Source of the DNA: Welwitschia mirabilis
Taxonomy: Eukaryota > Gnetophyta > Gnetopsida > Welwitschiales
NCBI GenBank assembly: GCA_051453625.1
Contig: JBOZIK010000001.1
Location: 7,137,011 to 7,189,772 of the forward strand
Direction of reading: 5' to 3'
DNA length: 52,762 nucleotides
Position 1 is the first letter of the stretch, and the number at the start of each line of letters is the position of its first letter. Under the pieces are notes generated by a model. That model was not told where the DNA came from, made no database searches, and worked only from the letters and a program-made list of their open reading frames with translations. The translations under genes were made by a program, and so were the position numbers. Below are positions 1 to 13,200 of this stretch, piece by piece.

Positions 1-556
1 TTAGATTCACACAATCTTGAGAATTTCCATATCTATGGACTTCACTTTGAATGAGGTGTAAGGTCTTTACTTGTTTAAAAGCAGTTTTTTTTTTTCCTTT
101 CATCTTACTTATTCACCTTCGTCTATTTGAGTGTATGTGCATGTGGGAATTTTTCTTAAAAAATGAAAAAAAAATAATGAACATGTTCTATTGTGTTTTA
201 TGCTTAAAGAAAAATATATGATTATCATGATGTCCTACCACAATGGGGTAAATTTTTTTGAGAGAACTTTAGTAGTATTGATAGCTGTGAGAACTCCACT
301 AGGGGGATAGTTAACCATGCTTCATGAGTACTTCCTTCTCTAACTATGGTTGCATTTCTCTCATCATGAAAAAATTGTAATAAACTTTAAGACTATGGGA
401 TCGATGGTGTTCTTGGTGTCATTAAAGACATTGCTTATTTCCTAGACTCTTAGTATTCCCACATGGCAATTTCACTTTTAAGAATTTAGATGTGTTTATA
501 AGGCGTGAGTAAGTGAATTCATTTCTAAGTAGCTTTTGATCTTGTCATTCATTATT
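1..556 (+). repeat. LTR-type direct repeat, copy 1 (gypsy, truncated by window edge and gap)
   Basis: This stretch matches 1978-2574 over nearly its whole length with substitutions and small indels. Shared blocks include the 'atgatgtccta' segment (about 230 and 2243), 'ctctaactatggttg' (337 and 2356) and 'agactcttagtatt' (443 and 2460). The copy continues to the left of the window and runs into a gap on the right, so its true ends are unknown. Because copy 2 lies just downstream of a gypsy integrase end, I read the pair as long terminal repeats; this is inference. The orientation is taken from that integrase. Confidence 0.6.
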
Positions 557-1146
557 NNNNNNNNNNNNNNNNNNNNNNNNNNNNNNNNNNNNNNNNNNNN
601 NNNNNNNNNNNNNNNNNNNNNNNNNNNNNNNNNNNNNNNNNNNNNNNNNNNNNNNNNNNNNNNNNNNNNNNNNNNNNNNNNNNNNNNNNNNNNNNNNNNN
701 NNNNNNNNNNNNNNNNNNNNNNNNNNNNNNNNNNNNNNNNNNNNNNNNNNNNNNNNNNNNNNNNNNNNNNNNNNNNNNNNNNNNNNNNNNNNNNNNNNNN
801 NNNNNNNNNNNNNNNNNNNNNNNNNNNNNNNNNNNNNNNNNNNNNNNNNNNNNNNNNNNNNNNNNNNNNNNNNNNNNNNNNNNNNNNNNNNNNNNNNNNN
901 NNNNNNNNNNNNNNNNNNNNNNNNNNNNNNNNNNNNNNNNNNNNNNNNNNNNNNNNNNNNNNNNNNNNNNNNNNNNNNNNNNNNNNNNNNNNNNNNNNNN
1001 NNNNNNNNNNNNNNNNNNNNNNNNNNNNNNNNNNNNNNNNNNNNNNNNNNNNNNNNNNNNNNNNNNNNNNNNNNNNNNNNNNNNNNNNNNNNNNNNNNNN
1101 NNNNNNNNNNNNNNNNNNNNNNNNNNNNNNNNNNNNNNNNNNNNNN
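557..1146. other. Assembly gap (590 N)
   Basis: A run of 590 N. It separates LTR copy 1 from the integrase fragment, so the missing part of the gypsy element (LTR end, gag, most of pol) may be hidden or collapsed here. The N count may be only an estimate of the gap size. Confidence 0.99.
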
Positions 1147-1164
1147 AACTAATTTTATTAATTA

Positions 1165-1462
1165 ACTTTTTAGGAAACTTCGTTTGTACATTGAAATAGA
1201 ACATAAATTATCTCATACTTATCACCCTCAAACCAATGAATAAGCTAAAAATGCCAACAAGGAAATTAAGAAAATATTGCAAAAAATTCTCTTTATTAAT
1301 AAGAAATCTTGGGCTTCTAAGATTAATAATGTTCTTTAGGCTTACTATACTACTTGATGTAATTCTCTGGGTTTTTCACCTATTGAACTTGTATATAGAA
1401 AAGTTTGTATTATACCTATTAATATGTGGCATGTGGACCTTCATAAAAATATTAAAAGCATA
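1165..1462 (+). pseudogene. Ty3/gypsy integrase, C-terminal fragment
   Basis: Translation gives the gypsy integrase signature around the YHPQTN motif (here TYHPQTNE at about 1220-1243). It is followed by an ANKEIKKILQKI-like helix, a KSWASKIN block (expected Trp-containing 'W...L..ALWAYRT') and GFSPIELVYRKVC, which corresponds to the family's 'G.SP..LVYGK.CHLP' block at about 1367-1410. In-frame stops occur right after the QTN motif and within the LWAYRT block, so it is dead. The catalytic DDE residues would lie upstream in the gap. The motif style resembles the Athila/Tat branch. Confidence 0.75.
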
Positions 1463-1977
1463 GATTATCCCAATTAAACCACTTTGTTAAAAAATGTACT
1501 CATGTTATACATTGTTAATTAATCCATAAATCCCAAGCTAAGTTCAAACATAGTAAAAAGTTACTTTATAAAAAGTTTGAACCTGGTTAACTTATTCTTT
1601 TATACAACACTATAATACATCTCTTAAATAACAAGTTGACCTAGAAATGATTAGGTCCTTATCTTATAAAGAGAATAAATTCTAATAACCTTGTTAAGAT
1701 TTTTAACTTATAGACTTAGGAGATTTATGAATTTAATGGACAAAGGTTGAAACTATATGAAATATCTTTTAATAAAACTATAAACATGGTAGAATCATTT
1801 ATTTTGGAGGTTTCCCTCAATAAGGAGTAATTCCACCCTATCATTTTATAAATTCTTAGCTTATTCATTTGGTGAATGTTATGATGTCACTTAATCATCT
1901 TTTAAACTTAACTTATATGTTTCTTTATGAAGTTTCCATAACTAGTATTTGTACTTGGGCATTTTACAGTGATAAGA
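1463..1977 (+). other. Stretch between integrase and LTR copy 2
   Basis: AT-rich sequence with no open frame and no motif I recognise. By position it should be the region between pol and the 3' LTR, and the true start of LTR copy 2 may lie inside it. Confidence 0.4.
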
Positions 1978-2574
1978 TGGGATTCACCCAATCTTGATAT
2001 ACTCCCATGTATATGGACTTTATTTTAAGGGAATGTGTCTTAGTTCTTATGCTTTTTCTTAATGGTATAAAGTCTTTAATTGTTTAGCAGTGTTCTATTT
2101 TGTCTTTTATCTTACTGATTTACCTTCATCTTTTGAAGTGTGTAATCATGTGAGAATTTTTCCAAGGGAGGCAAAGAGAGAGAAAAAGAAGATAATGATC
2201 ATGATCTATTGTACTTGTGCTTAAAAAAAATACATGATCATCATGATGTCCTACTATACCAGGGTAAATTTTTTAAGAGGAACCTTTGATAGTGTTGATA
2301 GCTATAGAAACTCCCCTAGAGGGTTAGTTAGCCATGCTTTATAGGTCTTTACTTCTCTAACTATGGTTGTACTTCCCTCCTCATGGAAAAGTTGTAATAA
2401 ACTTTGAGGCTATGGGATTAGTAATGTCCCTAGTATCATTAGAGGCATTGCTTATTTCTTAGACTCTTAGTATTACTACATGATTATTTCACTCTTAAGG
2501 ATTTAGGTGTGTTTGTGGGGTGTGAGTAAGTGAGTTAATTTCTAAGTAGCTTTTAATCTTTTCATTCATTATGC
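1978..2574 (+). repeat. LTR-type direct repeat, copy 2 (gypsy)
   Basis: Matches 1-556 as described for copy 1, with one extra insertion of about 35 bases near 2035-2070. It lies about 0.5 kb after the integrase fragment and about 1.4 kb before a gag-like start near 3990. It may extend further right, since LTRs of Athila-type elements are often longer than 1 kb. Copy 1 is cut by a gap, so the end cannot be mapped. Confidence 0.6.
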
Positions 2575-3985
2575 TAAGAACTTACGCTCTGGTATCATCA
2601 TAATCATTATTTGTTTTTAGTGGAACTTTATAAAGTTACACATTTTGTTATGCATTTTTACTCAGGTGACCTTATGATATCTTCCTTGAAGGTTTGCTAG
2701 GATAAAATTTAGGATAGGTAAGCAATATTCTTTTTGTTTCTTATGTCCATTTTCATTTTGCATTTTTTTGGTTTTTTAATTTATTATTTTAAATTTATTT
2801 CCACATTTTCTCATCTTTACATAGGACCTTATCATTTAGTAGTTTTATTACTATTTGTTCATGTAATATCATTTTTGTTTAGCATTAGAATTAAACAAAA
2901 AATCTTTTATGTTTCATATCTTTTATGATATTTATTGTATCTTTTAGGATTTTTATGCCATATCTTGTTTTACTTTTCAGTTTAGGCACATTCATTCAGT
3001 TTTTGTTATTATATTTTAGCCTAGTTAGTTCATTTTCTTTAGCCATAGTTTTCTTTTATTTTAGGCTTTTTTCACTTCATCCTAATTTTCATGATTTTCT
3101 CTCTTATTTTTTGTTTTTATAATATTTATAATAAATTGTAATACCTTGATGATCATTTCTAAGCCTAACTTTCTTAGATAACATCTTTATCCACATAACA
3201 CTAGGCAGATGACAGTCTAATTTTTTATAGAGTAATTTTAGAGATGTTGTCTAGATGATGCAAGTAGATGATAGTGTGATAAAACTATAGCTCAAATCAT
3301 TTTTCCTTATTTTTCTTCATTTTCTCACTGTTTTTGCCTATTCTTTGAAGAAACAAAAACTTTCTTGATTCTTTCCATTACCTTGGATTTTAATCTAGAT
3401 AATTTTACTTCTAGATTTTCAAGTTTTCTACAAATTTCTTAAAATGAGGTATGTTTTTCTTTCTTTCTTATTTTTCAATTTGTTCTGTCATTTTTTAGCC
3501 TTTTAATGCATAGTTTTTGCATACGTTTATTAGTTTCTTTGCTCTTTGATTTGGAACTTATAGATTCAAATTTCACCACATATTTCAAAAGTTATAATTA
3601 GTTGTGCATTTTATAAGGAAATTTTAACTTTCTATGTTTCACACTTGATTTCTCATAAATTGTAGGTCAAAATGTAGTGGTCCTTTATAGAAAATTAATT
3701 AGTTTGATGTGTTCTATGATTCTACTTGATTAGATTTTCCATTTGAGCACTCTAAAGTTTTATCTTATGTGGAATCACTTAAAAAAATCTTTTTTCTTTT
3801 TTCATATGTTTTACAATTTTCTTCTCATGATTAGGCAACATGGAATGTATTGATACTTTTTAGAGGAAGTAGGACATATTTAGATCTTTTTTTCATCTTT
3901 ATATTAATTTTAAGGCTCATTATTAAGCATCCACATGATGTATTTAACTTGTCCATCCAATCTTATGTAACCTTTTTGTGTATTT
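2575..3985. other. T-rich non-coding stretch, possible rest of LTR and leader
   Basis: Strongly T-rich on the plus strand with only short hydrophobic chance ORFs (e.g. 2734-2928, 2925-3122). This composition is common in U5/leader regions of long plant gypsy elements, but no primer binding site was identified. Confidence 0.35.
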
Positions 3986-3989
3986 TTGA

Positions 3990-5260
3990 CTAAGTAGGCC
4001 TTATACGCATAGAGCTAGATAGTCTGAGGTTGAGACTGAGCCCATAGAACCTGAGGCAGGCCCATTAGAGCCACTTAAAAGAGAGTGTATGAAGCCTGTA
4101 CATCCTCCACCTCAACATAAATGTTCATTGATTATTCAAATAGACACCATCCACGTTGAGCATTATTTTAAATATTTTATGAGCTAGATAGAGCTCAAGG
4201 TTGATTAGAAGCCTTCAAATCTTTAGTAATGATGGTTTTAGATGTGTGTGTAACCTATTATATGTCAAAGATGAGAAAGTTTTAAGACATCATGCACATT
4301 GAGCATCATCCAGACTCTTGTGGTCACCTGGTTAACATAATTATAGCATTTATTCAAGAACATGAGATAGCTATACTTCCACATCACATTACAGTAGTGG
4401 TAGATTTAGATGGTGTAGGGAGTTTACATCTTCATTTAGTCAGAGGAATAGAGGAGCATCATGGATATCGCACAACATTAGATATCCTAGCCAATTTAAT
4501 AGTAGACAAGTAGGGAGTGCTTATTACTTAGTTAACTCTTGCATACAAAGTATTGCACTGAGGGATAACATAAAACATTAGTACATCATTTCATGATAGC
4601 CATGTAATGGTCATACACTCATATATTTTGGCAACTTTCAGGCAGGCAGAACAGATGTATCTACTGATCTTCATCTGGAGGAGACTTAGGTCAATGATAG
4701 AGGTAAAATAATTATATACTCTGGGTTTTACATGCATCCTCTTAGTTTTATTCATATGATTTGTGATACTAGAGATCATGAATGAGTATTTCCTTTCTCA
4801 TATTTAGATTTTCACTTACTATCTATAAGACATGAGCATCTAAGTACTAGAAGAGGTAAAGTTACCTCAAGTCTAAAGACCTATAATGGGAGTTATACTT
4901 GAGCAGATNNNNNNNNNNNNGCCCTCCTGACAGATACCACTGAGACCATCAGAGGTTTCATCAATCATGATATCTAGACTTTAGATCAGAGGATTTAGAA
5001 TTTAGATTAGAGGACTTAGATATTAAATCAAAGGATCCTAATAGTTGAGAGAAGAGTCTATCACTCTAAGGATCAGAGCGTTAATATGTGCTAATGCATT
5101 GTATCTATATAGTAGAGTGATATAGTTGATATTTCATTAGCTCTTCATATCCAAAAAGATGAGATGATTCATTCTATTTACACATCTTTGGACCTCCATT
5201 TCCTTTTTGATACTGAGTGTTCTATATCTTCTCCCCCTACACCTAATCTAGTTACATAGA
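3990..5260 (+). pseudogene. Gag-like region of an Athila-type gypsy element, decayed
   Basis: A frame through 4023-4184 is open for more than 50 codons and reads SEVETEPIEPEAGPLEP and onwards. It is acidic and proline-rich, as at the start of many Athila gag proteins. A second piece (4292-4513) encodes 73 residues beginning MHIEHHPDSCGHLV. Between about 4590 and 4910 the broken translation recalls the domain annotated as 'putative plant transposon protein' in gag of such elements; this is a weak, from-memory match. From about 4975 to 5060 the translation shows heptad-like units of the type LDQRIQN / LDQRTQI / LNQRIL, which suggests a coiled coil. Several frameshifts and stops are present. Confidence 0.45.
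4909..4920. other. Assembly gap (12 N)
   Basis: Twelve N inside the gag-like stretch. Confidence 0.99.
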
Positions 5261-6830
5261 CAAAGTTTATTATGCAACATCAGGAGGAGTGATTTTGTTA
5301 TATTTTGTATCTCCCCTTTTATGTATTTTTTATACTATATATATATATATAATTTTAGCATGGTGTACTTTCTATCTAATTTTTCATTCTTATCTTTGTC
5401 TTCACATGTTATGATAAGGATTGATTATTTTGGATGCAATATTTTTAGTCATTCACTGTACATTTCAATGGGGGGCTTTTAATTATAAATGTACTTACTA
5501 ATTATCTATTTGAAAAAATAATTTTATCTCATATTTCTGTTTACAAAGAACCATTTTTAAGCCTATCATCCCTTTTATCATCCAGACGACAACTTGGATG
5601 ATTATTTAACTAGTTACTTAATCAAGTGAAATATTTAGTTTTCTGATTTTTTATGATTTAGTCTATATCTCTGATATTTCTAAAACTTTTTCTAAGATAA
5701 TTCTTTAATATCTTAGTTGTTTCTATTGTTGGACAAGTTGGTTCACAATCATGGTTTATCAACTAGTTTTATCAAGGACTAACAAGGCTAAGACAAAAGC
5801 TATGTTATACTACTAGCTTGTATGTATTTGATAGGGCATTTTAAGTAGTTTTTCAAGATATTAAATAGGTTTACATTGATTTCCATGATAATATAGATCT
5901 AAGATGAAAAATACAAAAACATGTAATCTCCATAATATTTTACAGTATTTAGAGCAGTTCATAATATTTTCTATTTTGAAGTAAAATTCCTGCAAACATT
6001 AAGACTGATGTATTACATGAACACTTGGTAAAAGTATATAGTCTACCTCATTGTTTGGATGACTATATTGACAATAGAATAGTTAAAGCTAATAGGTATT
6101 CTTACTATAATCAATTTGATAGATAACATGGAATTTTATGAGGTGATATTGTCCCCTCAATCATCCAGATAACCAGTAAAATGACATCTATTATAAACTT
6201 ACCTAACTTTTATCATTTGTCTTTCTGTTTCTTATGTAATTGTTAGGATTGTACCTATACCTATTTTTTAATTTTATTATTTGTATGTCTATTTATTAAT
6301 AAATATCAATTCCACCTTTAACTCCTACTTATCTTTACTTGTATCAAAAATTATTATGATAAAAGATTGAAGGGCCAGAGATCCATCCTTGGTATTTGTA
6401 GAGAGACGTCTTCCTTGGTATTGGGTGGTGCTTTCTCCATTAAGATGTAGCTACTTTATAATACAAATGTGGTTCACCTTTTAATACAAATACTCTTTTT
6501 CATTTCCTCTGCTTGTTGTTACTTATCCCTCATAGTTTATGTTTCTTCTAATTCAGTGATAGTTTCTTGAGTGATATAGGTTATCAGGGTAACCTTTGTC
6601 AAGTGAAGCATTATTAGTTTAGGTGCATTGTTCCTTTTTCTTCCTAGGTTAACTTTGCCTAAGTGTGTTGCATTGTATTTTTTTTACATTACAATTTATT
6701 TTTATTTCTAGAATATGTAAGTGTTTCTTGCTAAAATCAATTATGTTTCTTCTAGCCTAGTTCTTTGATGGATTACAACATTCAGATCAACTCCCATCTA
6801 TATTAGTGTATTATGTTGTGCAAAATATTT
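5261..6830. other. AT-rich stretch without recognised genes
   Basis: Contains a short (TA)n run at about 5336-5351. No coding frame or RNA gene was recognised. The right end may include the leader or gag of the copia remnant that follows, but no LTR pair could be matched. Confidence 0.4.
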
Positions 6831-6839
6831 ATTTTATTT

Positions 6840-9800
6840 GTGAATGACAGAATCTTCATGAGTATAATCATTTACATGAATATGCACTACAACATAGAGT
6901 AAGAGGTAATAAAGGCTAAGATCAAGGTAGAGATAACCAAGAGTACTCCTACTAAAATACATCATAGAATACAAACAAAATTATAATCTGTGAATGATGT
7001 AAAAAAGAAAGGTCACATTGCAAAAAATTATAGAGTACTAGCCAACAAGATTTAAAAGTTTAAACAGCATGTAAATAATTTTTTTAATAATTAAGATGGT
7101 AACTATACATGATATGATCAAGATAATAGTGGAGATACTTATTTTTCTTGGTTAGTTGATGCCACATACACATGATGGATACAACCATCACATTATATTG
7201 CTAACATACCTTTCTATAAATCAAGCATTAATTATGTTGAAAGTAGCTTTAACCTAGTTGATATATACTTAAAAAAATATCATGAACAATGTCAACTCTT
7301 TAATAGTAATTACATGAATCATAAACATAAGTGTTATGCAACAGATAACTTCAAATAAATTTTTGTTAAGAACATTACACATAGAGATATTAGATTATGT
7401 CACCATGACAAATAAATTAAGAAACCTATTGAACGCCTTATTCAAATCATATTAAAGTAAGTAAATCTTTCTAGTTTTATTCTTTTTAATGTTATTTATA
7501 TTGTAGCATTAAAATATAATTTGTTATCACTCCCAAATCTTATAACTCATGGTTATGGTATTCATCTACCTACTGATTATAAGATGTTACAAGTGGTTTA
7601 TCCTCTTAGAAACTTAGTTGTTATGCAAGGTAAAATTCAAGATAGATTAATTAAAATATAGGATAAGTAGTTGCAACTCATGTTGCATAGACCAATGATC
7701 ATGGCGATGTTTCTTTAATTTAGTGATTAACTTAGCTAGTTCAGATAAACTCATTAAATACCAGTTATGGCAGGAATGTCTTAGCCATATTCATGATGAC
7801 AAAATAAGCATCTACACATCTTACTTGATGAGTGTTCTAAAACTTTAATCAAAACCTTCTAAATGTGAATTTTAAATCATGAAAAATTCTACTGGAAAAT
7901 CATTTAAGCCAAGTACTGACAATCCTATAAAAAAGTTGTAACTTGTTCACATAGATGTATGTGGTCTTATTCCTATTACAACTCTTAGTAATAGTTATTA
8001 TTTTATCACTTTCATTAATGATTTTACTAAACTAACATGACTATAATTACTTAAGTAGAATTCACAAGCGTTCTTAGCTTTTAAATCATGGATACAAATG
8101 GTAGAAGTAAAAATCATAATCATTTTAAAAAATTTTATTCTCCTTGTTTTTCACATGTTTTTTCTAAGCACTATACCAATGTTAATGCATGTGTAATTAA
8201 AGAAGTTTTTGATTATAAAGCTTTTGTTTCCTCTTAAATAATTATGATCATCTCTTGATATGTTGTCTTTGCTAAAACAAAGGATTAATTAATGACTTTA
8301 GATGATTATATGAAGGCATTACAACCTTATCAATATGATTATAAGTTGTATGAACTTAAGATTCCAAAATTTGAAAAAAAGAAGACAAGGAAAAACTTAT
8401 TCAAATTCTTGAATCTCATTGTAGTGACAGTGCCTATATCAACACTTTCATAATGCCTTTCCTTCATATGAGTGATAGGAGCCCTACTTCATCTATGTGA
8501 TCTTATTCTTCTTTAATCTCTTTAATAAGCTTTAGATATTTCACCTTTGAGAATGGTGAAACTTCAACTGAATATTTAGTCATTCTTTCATACAGAAGAA
8601 AAGAAACCTAACAAATCCTTAAAGAGATGAAACCAGATGAAATGGGTAAAACACATACATCCCATGCCTACATGACAAGAATTTAACAATCTAACTTTGT
8701 TGCACTGTAGCTTGTAGAATTGCATCTTGTTGTAAATGATGAGCCTTTTATTTATGCTAAAGCCACTCAAGATGCTATATGGATATGTGTAATGTAGATT
8801 AATTGTGAATCTCTAATAAAAAATGGAACTTGGAAAACTTGTTATTTCACTTTTGAAAAAAAAATAGCACTAAACAAATGGTGTTTAAAAAGAAGTTTAG
8901 ATTAAATAAAACTATTAATAAACTTAAGGCATAACTTGTAGTTAACAAATTTTTACAAAAATATGAACTTGACTACAAAGAAGTTTTGGCATATACAATT
9001 AAATGGCCATTAATTAAAACTATTGTTTCTATAACTTTATAACAAAATTGGTTAATACATTAATTAGATACTATAACTACCTTTCTAGATGGTGATCTTT
9101 AGGAGGAGATTTTCATGGCACAACCTAAAGGATTTGGGAAATATTAGAAAGATTAAGATCATAAGGTTTGTAAACTAAAGAGATCTAATCTATAGTCTAA
9201 ACTGAGCAGCACATGCCATGTATCACAAGTTGTCTGCTACACTGAACCAGATTGGTCTTAAAATGTGAGATTATCAAGATACTGGTTTCACTAATGCATT
9301 TTGTTTATTGTATTTGATGATGATATATTAATTACAAGAAATTATGTGTAATTAATTACAATGATAAAGGAGGATCTAGCTAAAACTTTTGAAATCACTA
9401 CTCTTAAAAAAAATAAAATTTTATTTGAATATTGGATTTTAGCAAGAAGATGCTAAGATTGTTCTTTCAACAAAAATAAATTAAAAATCTTTAAGAAAAT
9501 TTTGAATGAAAATTACAAGAAAATTATCATACCAACAAAATTGGAAACTAAATTTTCAGAAGATGATGATTTATCACATTGCGATGCTATAATGTATAGA
9601 AGGTTAATTAAATGTATCATTTATGAAGCTAACATAAGATCATATATAGCATTTAAAGCCATTTTATTTTTAGGGTTTATGTACAAACCACATCAAAGTT
9701 ATCACAATATAACTGTTAGAGTTCTATGATATTTGAAAGGTGGATCACATTATGGTTTGGCATATAAAAAGAATGAGAAATTTAGACTATATGCATACTC

Positions 9801-9900
9801 AAATGTAGATTTTTTAGAAGATATAGATACTAGTATATCAATAATAGCGTACATCAACTTTATCAGTAATATACCTATCTTATGAAAATCTAGGTAGAAG
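6840..9900 (+). mobile_element. Ty1/copia polyprotein remnant, heavily decayed
   Basis: Domains appear in copia order. A gag zinc-knuckle remnant lies at 6990-7035: CxxC is in one frame and KKKGHIAKN in the next, a frameshift in the A-run, with the last Cys changed to Tyr. A protease remnant (SWLVDATYT, for the usual W..DSGATHH) lies at about 7137-7170. Integrase pieces follow at about 7930-8060 (SNSYYFITFINDFTK). Reverse transcriptase lies at about 8880-9350 with DITTFLDGDL-type and CKLKRS blocks and the catalytic region FDDDILITRN near 9305-9345. RNase H/C-terminal pieces lie at 9502-9890 (IIYEANIRSYIAF, YLKGGSHYGLAY). Stops and frameshifts are frequent throughout. No LTRs were recognised. 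Confidence 0.8.
9502..9729 (+). pseudogene. Longest open piece of the copia RT/RNase H remnant
   Basis: A 75-codon open stretch inside the element above. It corresponds to the linker after the RT palm domain, where active copies read roughly 'Y..A+GSLMY......RPDI..AV...+F...P...H......LRYLKGT'. The last block continues past the stop at 9727-9729 as YLKGGSHYGLAYKK. It is not an independent gene. Confidence 0.65.
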
Positions 9901-9960
9901 TTAGTTTTATATTTTTAAGCAATAACAAAGTTAGTTTTATATTTTTAAGCAATAACAAAG
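9901..9960 (+). repeat. Exact 30-bp tandem duplication
   Basis: Positions 9901-9930 and 9931-9960 are identical (both start ttagttttat and end aataacaaag). The duplication lies at the end of the copia remnant. Confidence 0.98.
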
Positions 9961-10299
9961 TACATTATAACGTTATAAACATGTAATGATATTGTTTGTC
10001 TACGTAAACTATTAGCACCTATAAACATAATGCAAAAAGAGTCGACAAAGCTACATGTAGATAATTAATCTATAATCCACATGGAAAAGAATCTAATGTT
10101 TCATGAATGTATAAAGCACATCCATATAAAGTATCATTAAATTCAAGAATTGTAGAACAAGTGAAAAACATTTTTATAAATCCATGTAGTAGGTTAAAGC
10201 ATGTGTATGTCAAATATCATATTGGCTTATAGCTAAAATAAAATATGTATGAGTAGGTCTTTTCTAATGCTCTTTTATAAAACCATATTTCCAACATAA

Positions 10300-13200
10300 G
10301 AAGGATTTAGTTCTACTTGTTTTGGAAAATAGGAAGCTATGAAAATCTATTTACTATCATAGGGAATGACTAAATGATATATGAAGATTTGGTTGATCTA
10401 TAATAGCATCTCTTTTTTTATGTATGCTTGGCCATTTAATTACTAAGGACCACCTAAGCCACCTTAGATATCTTCATCACTTGAGTTATGTATTAGCAAT
10501 ATTATCAGCTAAGATCAAACATGAAATTTTGGGAAAGGTCTACTAATTAAAATATTTAAAATTTGCTTAAATAGCAATGCTAGATATTCTTATAATTTTA
10601 GGATTACATTTGCATGGGGTTTTTCTTTAGGTGCTTTAGTTTTTCTGCTTTTCTTTCCTTTGGTATTTGCATTGTAGTCATATTAATTATTCAATTATTA
10701 AAAGGAGCAATGTTAGAATATGTTAGTGTTATAAGGCTTATGTTTTGTCCCACATGTAGAAGGATGTAAAATCACTCTAGTCAGTTAGGTATTTAATTTT
10801 CAATGGATTATTATAATGATGTTAAAATACAAACATTATTTAGAAGGCTCTTTTAATTCTTGTTATATGTTTTCTTCTTTTTTTATTGTAATTTTAGGTA
10901 GATATTGTTACATAACATTTCTTGTAGATATCTTTATTAAGTTAGGGCATTCCATCAAAGTGGAGGTGATCTTAATTATTATTAACTCTTATGGAGTGCA
11001 AGGGTACTTTAAATTTGACAAGGTTTAAATAAATAATTTAATTAAAGATTTGTATTTAAAAGTTTACAAAAGTAGTATTAAATTAAAAAGAATATATATA
11101 TATATATATATATAGATATTCCTATGAATTATAATTGACTATTCATAAGGAAACCTTTTAAGTAAATCCTAATTGAGTAAAAGATATTTTACTTTAATTT
11201 AAAAACTAGGAATAAGTTATTCACTACATATTCCATATATAATACAAGCATGAGTATTAGAAATGTTACATTTTATAATGAAATGTAGGAAACACTAAGA
11301 TAGCAAGAAAGATATCATCAACTAGCATATTAATCATTTAAAGTGAAACACAACAATGAAGGAATAGATCTAAAAAATAATGTATTAATCATTTAAACCT
11401 TAATAAAACCTTGAAGTAATAAATCTAATAAAAAAATATGAAGGAAAATTTAGAATAAACAATTACATAACCAATAATTTTAATTGAATCGATGATAAAA
11501 AATAAAGTAAATCTAACTACAAGTTAAAGTATATCCACCAATGATGTAAAAACTATAAAGGATACCAAATTAGCAATAGATAAAGTACTAAGGCTTGTAA
11601 GATAGATGCTTCCTAAGTTAACCATTTCCTCATACCTATAGAGGGAGAAGAAAGGCTTAGAATCTCATAATGAAATAAGCCCTTAGTATAACTATAAGAC
11701 TTCTAGATCTAGATTGTGAGATTTTTAATAGATGGATGAAGAGTTAAGTTCTAATGATTATAGACTTTAAGCTAGATGATGGATGATCTCCAAAGATTAA
11801 AGATAATGTTTACTCTTAAGGTAGACTCTACTTGTATAACCTTCCATAAGATTGTAGTTGTCTCTAGGTATGTCCTTGTTATGAAAAAAAAGTCAGTGAT
11901 ATATTTTCATGTATGATAGAATATGGATATGTAATCTTGGGTCCTTATAGACCAATTTAGCAATAGGCTATAAGATTAATATATTAACTTATATATTTTG
12001 CTTACCATCCATCCTTCATAAGACTCATTTGACTCCAGAATACTAATGGCACTAGTGGATTTGATGATAGTGCTAGTCCCTTTCGCTTGATTAGCTCTAA
12101 TGGAGTTTTAATAGCTCAAAATGACCTATAAGTAAATATTAAAAGCTATTTATTTTTAATATCAATTTTATAAATTAAAGTGTAAAATATAGTTAATAAT
12201 AATTAGCTATACATATGATATTTGTAACCTTAAAAATATATTAATTTACTAAAGTTTAGGAGTCAAATATATCAAACTTTAAGTGTAAATAGACTTTGAA
12301 TATATTTATAATTATAAAAAATACAAATGAAATCTTATTTGTCTTTGCATAAAGGAAAAAAAGATGATGGATATCCAAACTTAAAGCCTCAATCCTTGGT
12401 CCACAAGACACTAACTAAAATGTTAGTATTTTAGAAAATAGTGAGTATCACATATATTTTTAAATCTAAGAAGTCACTAGTGTTTTGTATTCTTTGTTTT
12501 CCATTTATTGTTGGATGATTGACTGAGATTAATTAATGACTATAGTAGAGTATCAATTTTTTTCCTATATTCTGAGGGGCCAAATTTTGGTCATCCTTCT
12601 GCTAGATTCCTCTCACTAATTTATCTAAATCACTAATGACCTTGATTAATTACAATAACAAATTCCTTAAGAAAATAAAAACCTGATGAATTTTGGGGGT
12701 AATCCATATAAAGCATAAACATTCCTAGTTAACCTAATTATTAAGAATCCTAGTGTAGATCAAAGAACAAATACCATTAATAAATCACATTCTAGATAAC
12801 TAAGAGACTCGCATTAATAAAGGTAGTATAGATATCACAAACCATCAAGGACTATTCTTGCTAAGATATTGAGAAATATTTTGTTGATTCTTCCATGTTC
12901 TCTAAATAACACACATTCTAAAGATTTTAAGAAACTTTAGATATAATATAATTAATAGGATGAGTGCCTTTACAATTGTATTAATGTCTAAGAAAACAAA
13001 GTCAAACACATATGGCACTCATAACATAACCCTGATTATAGTTATTAATTAGCCCCATAACATAATTTTATTTAGGCAAACAATAATATTATCGAGTAAC
13101 TTTTTTGAATCCTTTATAATGATTGTTAGCTGATCACATAAATTTTTTTAAAAATACCTTTAATATTTTAATTAATAATCATTTATTTATTTTATAATAC

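Noticed and set aside
536-1204. Long open frames on both strands made mostly of X residues
   Set aside because: They are open only because they cross a run of N; the same holds for frames over the gaps at 19705-20398, 27372-27532, 29365-29464 and 35724-35823.
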